DNA of 6,397 nucleotides from Spartobacteria bacterium. GTDB taxonomy: Bacteria; Verrucomicrobiota; Verrucomicrobiia; Chthoniobacterales; UBA6821. Location of the stretch: positions 1 to 6,397 of the forward strand of contig CANIBV010000092.1 in NCBI GenBank assembly GCA_947466005.1. Direction: 5' to 3'. A program made the translations under genes and the position numbers. Below, one piece after another: positions 1 through 5,819 of this stretch (the first letter of the stretch is position 1; each line of letters begins with the position of its first letter). The notes under the pieces were generated by a model. It was not told the DNA's origin, ran no database searches, and saw nothing but the letters and a program-made list of their open reading frames with translations.

Positions 1-533
1 GAACCGGTCGGTATCATATTCTTTCACGCGATGTGTTCATTGAGATCATTGACCCCGGCACTGGAATGCCGGCGGATGAGGGGGAGATTTTCGTCACCCA
101 TTTGCACCGTCGTTTGCAGCCACTGATCCGGTATCGTCTGGGCGATCGTGGTCGGCGTGTTGATTCCGGATGCCTGTGTGGGCTTGCGCTACCCCTCCTA
201 GAGCTTGAGGGGAGGTCGGAGGAGCTGCAGGTGCGCGTTGGCGGCTTTTGTCTCGTCGCTGACAAAGTTGCAGCCGCAGTCCGTGCTGTGCCGCGCGTTG
301 GGGAGCGTTTCCAGATCCGGGTGCGAGCCACCAATGGCGGTGAGGAGGTTCGAATTCTGTTTGAGGGCGAAGGGGCCTCGAGGGATTCTCTTTACAGGGC
401 GCTCGTGGAGGGCGAACCCGTACTACGTGCGCTTGGGGATCAGGGCGCACTTGTTGTCGAAGTGGTGAGTCGGGGTGCGATTCCAACCAAGGGGTGGAAA
501 ACGCCGAGGATTGTAGATGAGCGATCGCAGTGA
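1..533 (+). CDS. PaaK-like adenylate-forming enzyme (phenylacetate-CoA ligase / CapK family), C-terminal part, 5' cut by window edge
   Basis: The frame is open from base 3 to the stop at 531-533 (176 codons visible), so the GTG at 33 is internal and the true start lies left of the window. Seen: a segment reading GEIFVTHL then PLIRYRLGD (about visible residues 27-48), a C-x-C-G pair (57-60), an ELEGRSEEL hinge-like stretch (67-75) and a GWKTPR end (164-169). This order (GEIvvT, PLIRYRtGD, CxCG, GR.dd, then a small mobile C-terminal domain ending in a Lys-containing GGK-type motif) is typical of the phenylacetate-CoA ligase, coenzyme F390 synthetase and CapK group of ANL enzymes. These activate a carboxylate as acyl-AMP, often followed by thioester formation. 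The substrate-binding N-terminal domain is missing, so the substrate cannot be named. The 145-bp gap to the antiporter and the hairpin after the stop leave co-transcription uncertain. The family call is firm; the exact function is unknown. Confidence 0.85.
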   Translation, partial: TGRYHILSRDVFIEIIDPGTGMPADEGEIFVTHLHRRLQPLIRYRLGDRGRRVDSGCLCGLALPLLELEGRSEELQVRVGGFCLVADKVAAAVRAVPRVGERFQIRVRATNGGEEVRILFEGEGASRDSLYRALVEGEPVLRALGDQGALVVEVVSRGAIPTKGWKTPRIVDERSQ

Positions 534-535
534 GA

Positions 536-553
536 GTCTCGCGTGCGCGAGAT
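536..553 (+). terminator. short GC-rich hairpin just after the ligase stop, possible terminator
   Basis: TCTCGCG (537-543) is the reverse complement of CGCGAGA (546-552), giving a 7-bp stem that a G-T pair (536/553) can extend; in practice the innermost pair opens to make a 4-nt loop. It lies three bases after the stop codon. There is no downstream T run, so it is at best an atypical intrinsic terminator or an mRNA 3'-end-protecting structure. The rest of 534-678 shows no gene, no clear promoter and no Shine-Dalgarno site that I can defend. Confidence 0.25.
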
Positions 554-678
554 CTGCCCCGAGTCCTCCCCGGGTTCCGGTGCTCGCATGTGCTAAAACG
601 CCCTGGCTTAGCCATGCGCAGTCCGCGGCTCTCACTCAATGAGTAGTTCTGGGATGCTGATCCTTTGCTCCTTTTAAG

Positions 679-1905
679 ATGAACAACCCTACAGCTAGTG
701 CCGCTCAGTTTTTTCTACAGCTTTCCTTTATATTGGCTGCCTGTGCTGTCTGCCGTGCAGTTATGCGAAGGATTGGTCAGCCTCCTGTGATTGGAGAGAT
801 GATCGCGGGGGTTCTCCTAGGCCCATCGCTTTTTGGTATTATCGCCCCAGATCTTTTTCAGACCGTATTCTCTACAGCGTCCCGTCCGGTCCTTTTCGCA
901 GTAGCTCAGCTTGGGCTCTCTCTCTACATGTTTGTAGTCGGCTTGGAATTTCGGACAGATGTGTTTCGCACGCATCTGAGAACTGCCGCGCTAGTCTCAG
1001 GAGCGGGTATAATCACGCCTTTTGTCTTCGCAGGCTTCATAGCTTTTTGGCTTGTGCAAAAGGGAGGGTACTTCACTCCGCATGTTTCAGTGGCTATGGC
1101 CGTACTTTTTATAGGTGCTGCTATGTCAATTACGGCATTCCCCATGCTTGCGAGGATTATTCTTGAGAATGGCTTGAAGGGCACAGCGGCAGGAACAATT
1201 GCTCTTGCTGCTGGTAGCTTTGATGACGTTGTTGCCTGGATGCTCCTTGCGACGGTGTTGGGGTGCATTTCCGGAAACCCAATGCTAGTTGTAGCGACCC
1301 TAGGTGGTGGCCTGCTCTATACATTATTTTGTTTCAAGTTGCTTGGCCCGATTCTCCACCACTACTTCAAAGATCAGAAAAATGAATCTGCGGTTATTGG
1401 AACATTGATGCTTCTTTTGGGCCTTTGCGCCTGGTTTACAGACCTAATTGGTCTGTATTCGGTCTTTGGAGCATTTATATTGGGTCTTGTTGTGCCAAAA
1501 GGTGTGGCGGAGAAAACCGCCGAGCGTATTAGCCCTTTGACAACGGCGCTACTGCTCCCGTTCTTCTTCACCTATTCAGGACTGAATACTCGTTTTTCAC
1601 TACTGAATTCTCCCGCACTATGGCTGATTTGCCTGTGCCTAGTTTTGGCCGCGATAGCCGCAAAGCTCGGAGCCTGCTATGGAGCCGCTCGCTTTTGTAG
1701 AAAGACCCATTCCGAAGCTCTCACTATTGGGTCACTGATGAATGCTCGCGGACTTATGGAACTTATTCTTTTGAATATAGGACTTCAGGCTGGGCTGATT
1801 ACTCCAACACTTTTTACCATGCTTGTCCTGATGGCTGTTGTAACTACTTTGATGGCTGCGCCAGGGTTTAATGCTGCGAAAAGACTTTCAGGAAGTAGCT
1901 GCTAA
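679..1905 (+). CDS. CPA2-family cation:proton antiporter, membrane domain only
   Basis: This is a 408-residue, very hydrophobic inner-membrane protein of the sodium/hydrogen exchanger (PF00999) fold, expected to exchange Na+ or K+ for H+ with about 12 membrane segments. Seen: IGQPPVIGEMIAGVLLGPS (32-50), the usual CPA2 signature in the first helices; SITAFPMLARI (150-160); GSFDDVVAW (179-187), where Asp182-Asp183 align with the ion-binding acidic pair of electrogenic members such as NapA; GAFILGLVVPK (264-274); LLPFFFTYSGLNT (292-304); and NARGLMELILLNIGL (355-369). The protein stops right after the last helix and has no TrkA-N/RCK or UspA-like cytoplasmic domain as in KefB/KefC. The ATG at 679 is preceded by CTCCTTTT rather than a purine-rich site. 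Base composition is lower in GC than the neighbours (sampled lines 38-50%), with several ATA isoleucine codons. The family is certain; the transported ion is not. Confidence 0.93.
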   Translation: MNNPTASAAQFFLQLSFILAACAVCRAVMRRIGQPPVIGEMIAGVLLGPSLFGIIAPDLFQTVFSTASRPVLFAVAQLGLSLYMFVVGLEFRTDVFRTHLRTAALVSGAGIITPFVFAGFIAFWLVQKGGYFTPHVSVAMAVLFIGAAMSITAFPMLARIILENGLKGTAAGTIALAAGSFDDVVAWMLLATVLGCISGNPMLVVATLGGGLLYTLFCFKLLGPILHHYFKDQKNESAVIGTLMLLLGLCAWFTDLIGLYSVFGAFILGLVVPKGVAEKTAERISPLTTALLLPFFFTYSGLNTRFSLLNSPALWLICLCLVLAAIAAKLGACYGAARFCRKTHSEALTIGSLMNARGLMELILLNIGLQAGLITPTLFTMLVLMAVVTTLMAAPGFNAAKRLSGSSC

Positions 1906-1906
1906 A

Positions 1907-1931
1907 TGTTGTCCTGCCGGAAAGGGCAACA
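1907..1931 (+). terminator. hairpin after the antiporter stop, possible terminator
   Basis: TGTTGTCCT (1907-1915) pairs with AGGGCAACA (1923-1931) to give a 9-bp stem with one G-T wobble and a 7-nt loop (GCCGGAA). It begins one base after the antiporter stop codon. No T run follows, so classical Rho-independent termination is not clear. The hairpin lies between two convergent genes and its symmetry would also let it act for nagZ on the other strand. Confidence 0.4.
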
Positions 1932-1932
1932 G

Positions 1933-1969
1933 ACTCGACGTTACATCCCAGTTCTTCAAAACTGCGAGT
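1933..1969. other. interrupted inverted repeat in the convergent gap
   Basis: ACTCG (1933-1937) is complementary to CGAGT (1965-1969), and directly inside it CAGTT (1949-1953) is complementary to AACTG (1960-1964) around a CTTCAA loop. The two 5-bp stems stack without a gap on the 3' side and enclose an 11-nt bulge on the 5' side. Together with the hairpin at 1907-1931 this fills most of the 96-bp gap between the antiporter and nagZ. It may contribute to termination in either direction, but stems this short can arise by chance. Confidence 0.2.
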
Positions 1970-2001
1970 AAGGGGGGCACTGGCTGATTTTTTCCGCTGG
2001 C

Positions 2002-3111
2002 TCAGTAGACTTCCACGGGGGAGCGCTTGCCATCTTCGGGGCTGCGTGCTGCGGCTCTCTCGGCTCCGAGGACGTTCACCCTGAGGTCCCAGACGGCCTC
2101 ATCAAGGGCCTTGAAACTCTCCTCGCTGAAGGTGGTAGGGGGAGGGAGTTTGGCCTTGAATGCAGCGATATTGGCCAAGGCACGCTCGATTTGGTCAGTG
2201 GGGCATTTCTCTAGGACCTTGGCGGCCTGCTCGGCGAGTTCCGTGCGGTGGCAGATCATGAGGAGGTCGTTGCCGGCCTCAAGTCCCAGGCGGATCATCT
2301 CGTCGAAGCCATAGTGGTTGAGGATCGCTCCCATGTCGAGGTCGTCGGTCATGACGAGACCCTGGAATCCCATCTCCTCCCGGAGGAGCTTGGTCGTGAT
2401 GGCCGGCGCGAGGGAGGCCGGAAGTCCCGATGGGTCGAGCTCGGCGAAGGAGATGTGTCCCATCATCATGCTGTCAACGGCGTTGGGTCCGGAGGCGAAA
2501 TGACGGAAGACCTTGAGCTCGTGGGCTTCGAGTTCTGCGAGTGGTCGTGGCAGAGCGGAGAGCTCGTGGTGGGGATCGCTGGAGGCGGATGAGTAGCCCG
2601 GGAAGTGCTTGCCGCAGGAGAGGACGCCGGTGGTCTGCAGCGCTCTATTGAAGGCCCCGGCCATCTCAATGACCTGGTCGGCGGTGGTGCCGTAGCAGCG
2701 ACCGCGCAGCGAGTTGTCCGCCTCGTCGTCAAATGCGATATCCAGCACAGGGCAGAGATCGAGGTTGAATCCGAAGATGCGGAGCAAGTGACCTGTCAGC
2801 TCGCCGTGGCAGGCGATGAGCTCCAGATCACCTTTGTCGCGGAGTTGGCGGGCGTTGGGAGGCTCGTTGCCAAGGAGCTTGAGGCGGGAGACGCGCCCTC
2901 CCTCTTGATCAATCGTGATGATTGGCTCGATCCCGCTGAGTTCCCTGAGTTGGTCGGTGAGCTTGCGGAGTTGTGAGGGGGTCTGGATGTTGCGTCCGAA
3001 GAGGATGAACCCTCCAGGTTGAATCCTGCGGATGAAGTCTGCGTAGGCGGCATCGACTTCGAGTCCTGGGACGCCAAGGAGCAGAAGTTGACCGGGGGAG
3101 GTGCTTTTCAT
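2002..3111 (-). CDS. nagZ: NagZ, GH3 beta-N-acetylglucosaminidase (beta-hexosaminidase)
   Basis: NagZ removes non-reducing-end GlcNAc from peptidoglycan fragments such as GlcNAc-anhydroMurNAc peptides during cell-wall recycling. Seen in 369 residues: PGGFILFGRN (32-41), the substrate-site IDQEGGRVSRL (67-77), LDLCPVLDIAF (118-127), GKHFPGYSSASSDPHHEL (167-184), MMGHISF (216-222) and MTDDLDMGAI (254-263). By alignment to known NagZ enzymes, Asp256 is the likely nucleophile and Asp179-x-His181 is the likely Asp-His general acid/base dyad on the mobile loop; Pro180 replaces the usual Ser between them. There is no signal peptide or lipobox at the chosen start, so a cytoplasmic enzyme is predicted. 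The frame stays open upstream to an ATG at 3360, but that extension is antisense to namZ and unlike NagZ, so ATG 3109-3111 is the start. A charged tail of about 25-30 residues makes it somewhat longer than E. coli NagZ (341). No Shine-Dalgarno site is visible. Confidence 0.95.
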   Translation of the reverse strand: MKSTSPGQLLLLGVPGLEVDAAYADFIRRIQPGGFILFGRNIQTPSQLRKLTDQLRELSGIEPIITIDQEGGRVSRLKLLGNEPPNARQLRDKGDLELIACHGELTGHLLRIFGFNLDLCPVLDIAFDDEADNSLRGRCYGTTADQVIEMAGAFNRALQTTGVLSCGKHFPGYSSASSDPHHELSALPRPLAELEAHELKVFRHFASGPNAVDSMMMGHISFAELDPSGLPASLAPAITTKLLREEMGFQGLVMTDDLDMGAILNHYGFDEMIRLGLEAGNDLLMICHRTELAEQAAKVLEKCPTDQIERALANIAAFKAKLPPPTTFSEESFKALDEAVWDLRVNVLGAERAAARSPEDGKRSPVEVY

Positions 3112-3157
3112 ACATTGTAGGTAACCAGACTTTTCCACGACTGACGAAACGATTCTT
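3112..3157. promoter_or_regulatory. 46-bp divergent control region between nagZ and namZ
   Basis: The two start codons face away from each other across only 46 bp. This is too short to hold two separate full promoters with leaders, so the promoters must overlap or reach into the opposing gene, or a leader must be very short. I see no convincing -35/-10 pair, no good inverted repeat for an operator, and no Shine-Dalgarno sequence for either gene. The call rests on gene arrangement alone. Confidence 0.4.
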
Positions 3158-4342
3158 ATGACGCCACACTCTCTTCTCTCGGCCCTCCTTGTCACCGCCT
3201 GCATGATGATCCCTGCGCGGGCGGTCGAGCTTGGCATTGATGTCCTCCAGAAGAACAACTTCGATCTTCTCAGGGGAAAGCGTGTCGGTCTTGTGACAAA
3301 CCAGACAGGCGTCAACTCTGCTGGGGAGAAGACCCGTTTGATTCTCAAGAAGCATGTCAATCTGGTAGCCCTCTACACCCCGGAGCACGGCCTCGACGGG
3401 ACGGAGAAGGCCGGTGTGGAGATCCGCTCGCGCAGGGATCCGCTCACGGGCCTGACAGCCTATTCGCTCTACGGCGACACGCGGAAGCCCACCCCCCAGA
3501 TGCTGGCGGGGATCGATGTGCTTGTCTTTGACATGCAGGATATCGGTTGCCGCAGCTACACCTACATCAGCACGATGGGCAAATGCCTCCAGGCATGCGC
3601 TGAACAGGGGAAGGAGTTTGTGGTGCTCGACCGCCCGAATCCCCTCGGAGGCAACCGCGTGGAGGGCATGGGGATCGATCCGAAGTGGATCTCCTTCGTC
3701 GGTCAGTTTCCTGTCCCCTACGTCCACGGCCTGACCATGGGGGAGCTGGCTCTCATGGCCAACACCAAGGGATGGATGGGGCCAAAGGCAAACCTGCAAG
3801 TCGTGAAAATGCGTGGATGGGTCCGCTCCATGACCTGGCCGATGACGGGGCTGCGCTGGTTTGCGACCTCCCCGAACATCCCGCTGGCCATGTCCCCCAA
3901 CTACTATGTGATCACCGGCATCGTCGGCGGTTGTGCGGGAGGGCTCGATCTGGGGCTCTTCTCTCCGAGGGCCTTCCAGATCCTGGGAGCTTCCTGGATC
4001 AAGCCGCAGATGACCTCCTACCTGCGCGCCAAGTGCCAGGGCATTAAGGTCGATCCGATCTCCACGCCCTCCGGTCCGGGCGTGATCTTCAACGCCAACC
4101 CCGACGGGGGAGGCGATCTCTGCGCTGCCGCACTTTACACGCTGGCCGAGAGCAACAGGCAGTCGCGCGGGCTCATCTTCAGCAGGGCCTCCGCCAGCAT
4201 GATGAACCTCTTCTACAAGGTCTATGGAAGCGACTCGATCCGCCGCGATCTCGCCACCAAGCGACCCGAGGCGATCGTGGCCTCCTGGCAGCCTTTCCTT
4301 AATCACTTCCGCTCGGAGAGGCAGCCCTTCTTGCTTTACTAG
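3158..4342 (+). CDS. namZ: NamZ-type (DUF1343, GH171) exo-beta-N-acetylmuramidase-like protein, exported
   Basis: The family, defined by B. subtilis NamZ (YbbC), removes MurNAc from non-reducing ends of peptidoglycan fragments. Seen in 394 residues: GKRVGLVTNQTGVN (40-53), LYTPEHGLDG (72-81), DVLVFDMQDIGCRSYTYIST (120-139), VVLDRPNPLGGN (155-166), VPYVHGLTMGELALMAN (186-202) and the family C-terminus ending FLLY. Length and both ends fit a complete protein. Residues 1-22 form a signal sequence: hydrophobic core, then Ala-Arg-Ala before Val23. LVTAC15 also fits a lipobox, so a lipoprotein is possible; the n-region has no Lys or Arg. Oddly, the stretch 237-283 (TSPNIP, YYVITGIVGG, GLDLGLFSPRAFQ) differs from the SEGRGT-containing segment I recall for typical members, so activity is not assured. 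It is divergent from nagZ, its functional partner in recycling. There is no clear Shine-Dalgarno site; the family call is firm. Confidence 0.92.
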   Translation: MTPHSLLSALLVTACMMIPARAVELGIDVLQKNNFDLLRGKRVGLVTNQTGVNSAGEKTRLILKKHVNLVALYTPEHGLDGTEKAGVEIRSRRDPLTGLTAYSLYGDTRKPTPQMLAGIDVLVFDMQDIGCRSYTYISTMGKCLQACAEQGKEFVVLDRPNPLGGNRVEGMGIDPKWISFVGQFPVPYVHGLTMGELALMANTKGWMGPKANLQVVKMRGWVRSMTWPMTGLRWFATSPNIPLAMSPNYYVITGIVGGCAGGLDLGLFSPRAFQILGASWIKPQMTSYLRAKCQGIKVDPISTPSGPGVIFNANPDGGGDLCAAALYTLAESNRQSRGLIFSRASASMMNLFYKVYGSDSIRRDLATKRPEAIVASWQPFLNHFRSERQPFLLY

Positions 4343-4390
4343 ACGGAAAGGCTGAAGTCCGAAGGCTGTTAGACTGAGTAGAGAAGATCC

Positions 4391-5005
4391 ATGGCGACCA
4401 AGAAAATCCCCGGGCATGTGGAGCGGGTGGGTCTCTTCGGAGGAAGCTTCGATCCGATTCATTTCGGTCACCTGATTCTAGCTGAGGCTGCGATGGAGGA
4501 GCTCGACTTGGACCGGATCATCTTCATTCCTGCGGGAGTCTCGCCCTTCAAGACGGGATCTCCACCGGGAGCATCCTCAGGGAAGCGACTCTCCATGGTT
4601 CTGGAGGCGATCAAGGATGAGCCACGCTTCTCAGTGGATGATCGGGAGCTTTGTCGCGAAGGCCCCTCCTTCACGATCGATACGGTCCGCTCACTTCTGG
4701 GTGACCACCCCGGGGTCCGCTTCATCTATCTGATCGGCGCGGACAATCTGGCCGATCTCCACAAATGGCACGAGATCGAGGAACTCAGGAACCTCCTCGA
4801 CTTTGCCCTCCTCGATCGCGGGAACGTTACCTTGGGGGAACGGCCGGAGTTCCCCGTAGTGCGCCGTCGCATCGATCTCTCCTCCACCGAGATCAGGGAG
4901 CGGGTGTCTCGGGGTCTTTCCATTCGCTTTATGGTTCCCTCGACGGTATACGATACGGTGATGACCAGTCACCTCTACCTTTCCCCGTCCCATGGCAACG
5001 ACTAA
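4391..5005 (+). CDS. nadD: Nicotinate-nucleotide adenylyltransferase NadD
   Basis: NadD joins nicotinate mononucleotide and ATP to give deamido-NAD in the cytoplasm, the common step of de novo and salvage NAD synthesis. Seen in 204 residues: VGLFGGSFDPIHFGHL (13-28), the nucleotidyltransferase GGxFDPxHxGH signature; IPAGVSPFKTG (46-56), corresponding to the usual PxxxPHK segment with PFK in place of PHK; GPSFTIDTVRSL (91-102); LIGADNLADLHKWHEIEEL (114-132); and DLSSTEIRERV (162-172), the SSTxIR ATP-binding motif. Length is normal. The ATG at 4391 follows a weak purine run (AGAGAAG); a GTG at 4418 is an alternative start just ahead of the first strand. It starts 48 bp after namZ and overlaps rsfS by 14 bp, so translational coupling with rsfS is likely. 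Confidence 0.96.
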   Translation: MATKKIPGHVERVGLFGGSFDPIHFGHLILAEAAMEELDLDRIIFIPAGVSPFKTGSPPGASSGKRLSMVLEAIKDEPRFSVDDRELCREGPSFTIDTVRSLLGDHPGVRFIYLIGADNLADLHKWHEIEELRNLLDFALLDRGNVTLGERPEFPVVRRRIDLSSTEIRERVSRGLSIRFMVPSTVYDTVMTSHLYLSPSHGND

Positions 5006-5378
5006 GAAGAAAGTTGCACCAGAAGCAATTGACCCTGAGGAGGCGCTCGTCCGTCTCTGCGCAGAGGGTGCGCTGGACAAGAAGGCCGAGAATGTCGTGA
5101 TCCTCGACATGCGCGGGATCTCCAGCTTCACAGATTTCTTCCTGCTCGTTTCAGGAACGTCCGAGCCTCAGCTCAAGGCCATCGCCGGTTCTATCCGCGG
5201 GAAAGTGCGGGATGCCACAGGGGAGCGTCCGATTGCCGAGGATGGATATCCCGGCAGTCAGTGGGTGATCATCGATTACGGCAATGTGATCGTGCATATC
5301 TTCCATACAGAAATACGCGACGTCTACGATCTGGAGTCACTCTGGAGCGACGCCCGCCGCATCGAGATCAAGGAGTAG
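4992..5378 (+). CDS. rsfS: Ribosomal silencing factor RsfS (YbeB/Iojap family)
   Basis: RsfS binds ribosomal protein uL14 (L14) on the large subunit and blocks subunit joining, lowering translation in starvation or stationary phase. Seen in 128 residues: a lysine-rich start, then NVVILDMRGISSFTDFFLLVSGTSEPQLKAI across about 34-64, and QWVIIDYGNVIVHIF, TEIRDVYDLESLWSDA across about 89-122. These are the near-invariant blocks of the family, and the length is typical. The start ATG lies inside the end of nadD in another frame (14-bp overlap), preceded by a pyrimidine-rich run at 4978-4991 and no Shine-Dalgarno site, so initiation may depend on ribosomes finishing nadD. Next to nadD is the usual location in many bacteria. 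Confidence 0.97.
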   Translation: MATTKKKVAPEAIDPEEALVRLCAEGALDKKAENVVILDMRGISSFTDFFLLVSGTSEPQLKAIAGSIRGKVRDATGERPIAEDGYPGSQWVIIDYGNVIVHIFHTEIRDVYDLESLWSDARRIEIKE

Positions 5379-5453
5379 GAGAGACGGAGGGATACTAAGA
5401 TCGTTGGGGATCGGCTCTTCGCCCTTAATTCGCTTTTAGCTTTTTTCTTTCCC

Positions 5454-5642
5454 ATGGAGTGGCTTGAGGAAATCCTGATCCAGTGCCCTCAGTGTGGTGA
5501 GGAGTTCGCCATTCAAATCGAGACTGCCGGGGATGGTACGGTGGCGATGATCGAGGACTGTGCGGTCTGCTGCCGTCCTGCCACGCTAAGAATCACGACT
5601 GAGGGAGGAGAGGTAACGGCAGTCGATGTCGAGGCGGCTTAA
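5454..5642 (+). CDS. CPXCG motif-containing cysteine-rich small protein
   Basis: This is a 62-residue protein with the hallmark CPQCG at Cys11/Cys14 and a second cluster CAVCC at Cys36, Cys39 and Cys40. Four of these probably bind one zinc ion in a ribbon-like fold, as in the Cys_rich_CPXG family (PF14255). The family is small, widespread and without an established function. There is no signal or membrane segment, so it should be cytoplasmic. The first half is acidic and the end carries a TEGGEV-type beta turn. It starts 75 bp after rsfS, with a 14-nt pure pyrimidine run (5440-5453) immediately before the ATG and no Shine-Dalgarno sequence; no other in-frame start fits better. The fifth cysteine (Cys40) is an extra beside the CxxC pair. 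The family call is confident; the role is unknown. Confidence 0.88.
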   Translation: MEWLEEILIQCPQCGEEFAIQIETAGDGTVAMIEDCAVCCRPATLRITTEGGEVTAVDVEAA

Positions 5643-5784
5643 CCCGAACTCCGAAGATCAGGAAGTGAAGGGTCAAGCGGAAGGCCGCAACACAATGGAC
5701 TCCTTGTGCATGGGACTTTTATTTCATCCCCTTGGCTAGCCCGGCCGTTGATTCGCACCGTTATGGATCCCTGTGAATTAAAGC

Positions 5785-5819
5785 TTCAGGTTTCAGGCCT
5801 CAGGTTTCATCCTTCTCCT
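5785..5819 (+). repeat. degenerate 7-bp tandem repeat (TTCAGGY) just upstream of the SirB1-type gene
   Basis: Three consecutive heptads read TTCAGGT (5785-5791), TTCAGGC (5792-5798) and CTCAGGT (5799-5805), followed in the same register by TTCATCC and TTCTCCT, which decay toward a pyrimidine run. The next base but one is the A of the ATG at 5821. The array is short and imperfect, and lies in a 178-bp gap (5643-5820) in which I see no other gene and no convincing promoter. Confidence 0.6.

Noticed and set aside
521..528. GCGATCGC palindrome, the HIP1 motif abundant in cyanobacteria
   Set aside because: I noticed only this copy, it lies in coding sequence, and nothing else points to a cyanobacterium; it is compatible with chance.
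33..533. GTG at 33 as the start of a 166-residue protein
   Set aside because: The reading frame is open to the left edge and the visible part matches only the C-terminal portion of a PaaK-like ligase, so this is an internal Val codon.
94..639. A 181-codon minus-strand frame across the ligase end and the following gap
   Set aside because: It is antisense to the ligase, Arg/Pro/His-rich, and without recognisable motifs.
2248..2976. Plus-strand frames at 2248-2592 and 2605-2976 inside nagZ
   Set aside because: Both lie opposite conserved NagZ motifs and look like antisense translations (Gly/Glu/Val-rich, no domain).
3112..3360. N-terminal extension of nagZ by 83 residues to the ATG at 3360
   Set aside because: The extension would overlap the namZ coding sequence and does not resemble NagZ; the family fold starts right after the ATG at 3109-3111.
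2909..4471. A 520-codon open frame on the minus strand across namZ
   Set aside because: It runs antisense to a gene with clear family motifs, has low-complexity composition rich in Arg, His, Gly and Asp, and shows no recognisable domain. Long antisense frames are expected in GC-rich genes.
4992..5005. nadD/rsfS overlap as a sign of a frameshift or fusion
   Set aside because: Both proteins have normal length and complete ends; short overlaps of this kind are common in coupled genes.
5379..5453. T-rich run at 5441-5450 as an intrinsic terminator after rsfS
   Set aside because: No stable stem precedes it (the best is a 3-bp GCT/AGC), and the run lies directly at the next start codon, which fits a pyrimidine-rich leader better.
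5677..5688. GCGG-AAGG-CCGC hairpin after the CPXCG gene as a terminator
   Set aside because: The stem is only 4 bp and no T run follows.
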